A stretch of DNA of 64,000 bases from the NCBI RefSeq assembly GCF_019392335.1, contig NZ_JAHXRQ010000003.1, forward strand, positions 220,579 through 284,578, read 5' to 3'. The translations under genes and the position numbers were made by a program. Below are positions 63,927-64,000 of this stretch, in pieces (the first letter of the stretch is position 1; each line of letters starts with the position of its first letter). Origin of the DNA: Mameliella sp. CS4 (GTDB taxonomy: Bacteria; Pseudomonadota; Alphaproteobacteria; Rhodobacterales; Rhodobacteraceae). The notes beneath the pieces were generated by a model. It had not been told where the DNA came from, did no database searches, and saw nothing but the letters and a program-made list of their open reading frames with translations.

Positions 63927-64000
63927 CGCCATTCCGAGTTGTAGGACACGAGCGGCGGATTTTCTGTCGCTCGTTTCCGTTTTCGATGGCGCGCTATCGG

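Overview
The window is about 64 kb of GC-rich chromosome, densely coding. It looks like an alphaproteobacterium of the Rhodobacteraceae, probably the Roseobacter group. The main clues are: a lexA gene with the alphaproteobacterial GTTC-N7-GTTC operator; dusB-ntrB-ntrC-ntrY-ntrX-trkA-trkH-hfq-hflX in that order; an NtrC without the GAFTGA loop, as described for Rhodobacter; fused ispDF; several family-restricted small proteins (DUF6456, DUF6477); and an RNase E with a large insert in its S1 domain. Most genes look like core chromosome. I see no phage, insertion sequence, CRISPR array, tRNA or rRNA gene.

Left part (1-10.2 kb): citrate synthase (cut by the window edge) and gltX, then comEC facing lexA. 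Next comes a tightly overlapped minus-strand operon, trpG-trpD-ung-trpC-moaC-moeA, which joins tryptophan synthesis, uracil-DNA repair and molybdopterin synthesis. 10.3-27.2 kb: a Pro/Ala-rich divergent polysaccharide deacetylase, a DUF1638 gene, small membrane proteins, a YbjQ-type protein, a corrinoid protein, a PA0069-type radical SAM enzyme, a LysR regulator, a betaine-homocysteine methyltransferase-like enzyme, ydcF, guaA, a winged-helix/hydrolase fusion, a DUF2270 protein, two tandem Lin0512 proteins, a FadL-type porin and a non-pyrrolysine MttB-family methyltransferase. The corrinoid protein, the MttB homologue, the BHMT-like enzyme, DUF1638 and perhaps the Lin0512 pair may be parts of a corrinoid-linked C1 (methylamine or betaine) demethylation pathway spread over 15 kb. 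This is the best candidate here for an incompletely described system.

27-41.4 kb: the divergent DUF6477/DUF6456 pair around an AT-rich region with CtrA-like sites, lipA, a secreted protein, a cytochrome c' and diheme cytochrome c pair, a Sel1-repeat protein, a beta-helix/Hint protein, hpt, a COQ10-like START protein, an MmgE/PrpD protein, amtB, and the operon ispDF-pgpA-cinA. 41.6-54.5 kb: the nitrogen-control and potassium-uptake block dusB-ntrBC-ntrYX-lipoprotein-trkAH-hfq-hflX. 54.7-64 kb: a P-loop kinase-like protein, an APH-type phosphotransferase translationally coupled to a penicillin-acylase-family hydrolase, a 3-hydroxyisobutyrate-dehydrogenase-type enzyme, about 0.9 kb with little coding signal, and rne (RNase E).

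Structured noncoding elements stand out. There are two pairs of tandem 20-nt palindromes just after stop codons (37670-37713 and 59554-59596). There is a perfect 24-bp palindrome after lipA, three 9-bp iterons centred on GTAC near 39.3 kb, and a hairpin-rich 0.4 kb gap before trkA. Start sites were picked from Shine-Dalgarno spacing and 4-nt stop/start overlaps. Functional names come from recognised motifs and family memory; no database search was run.
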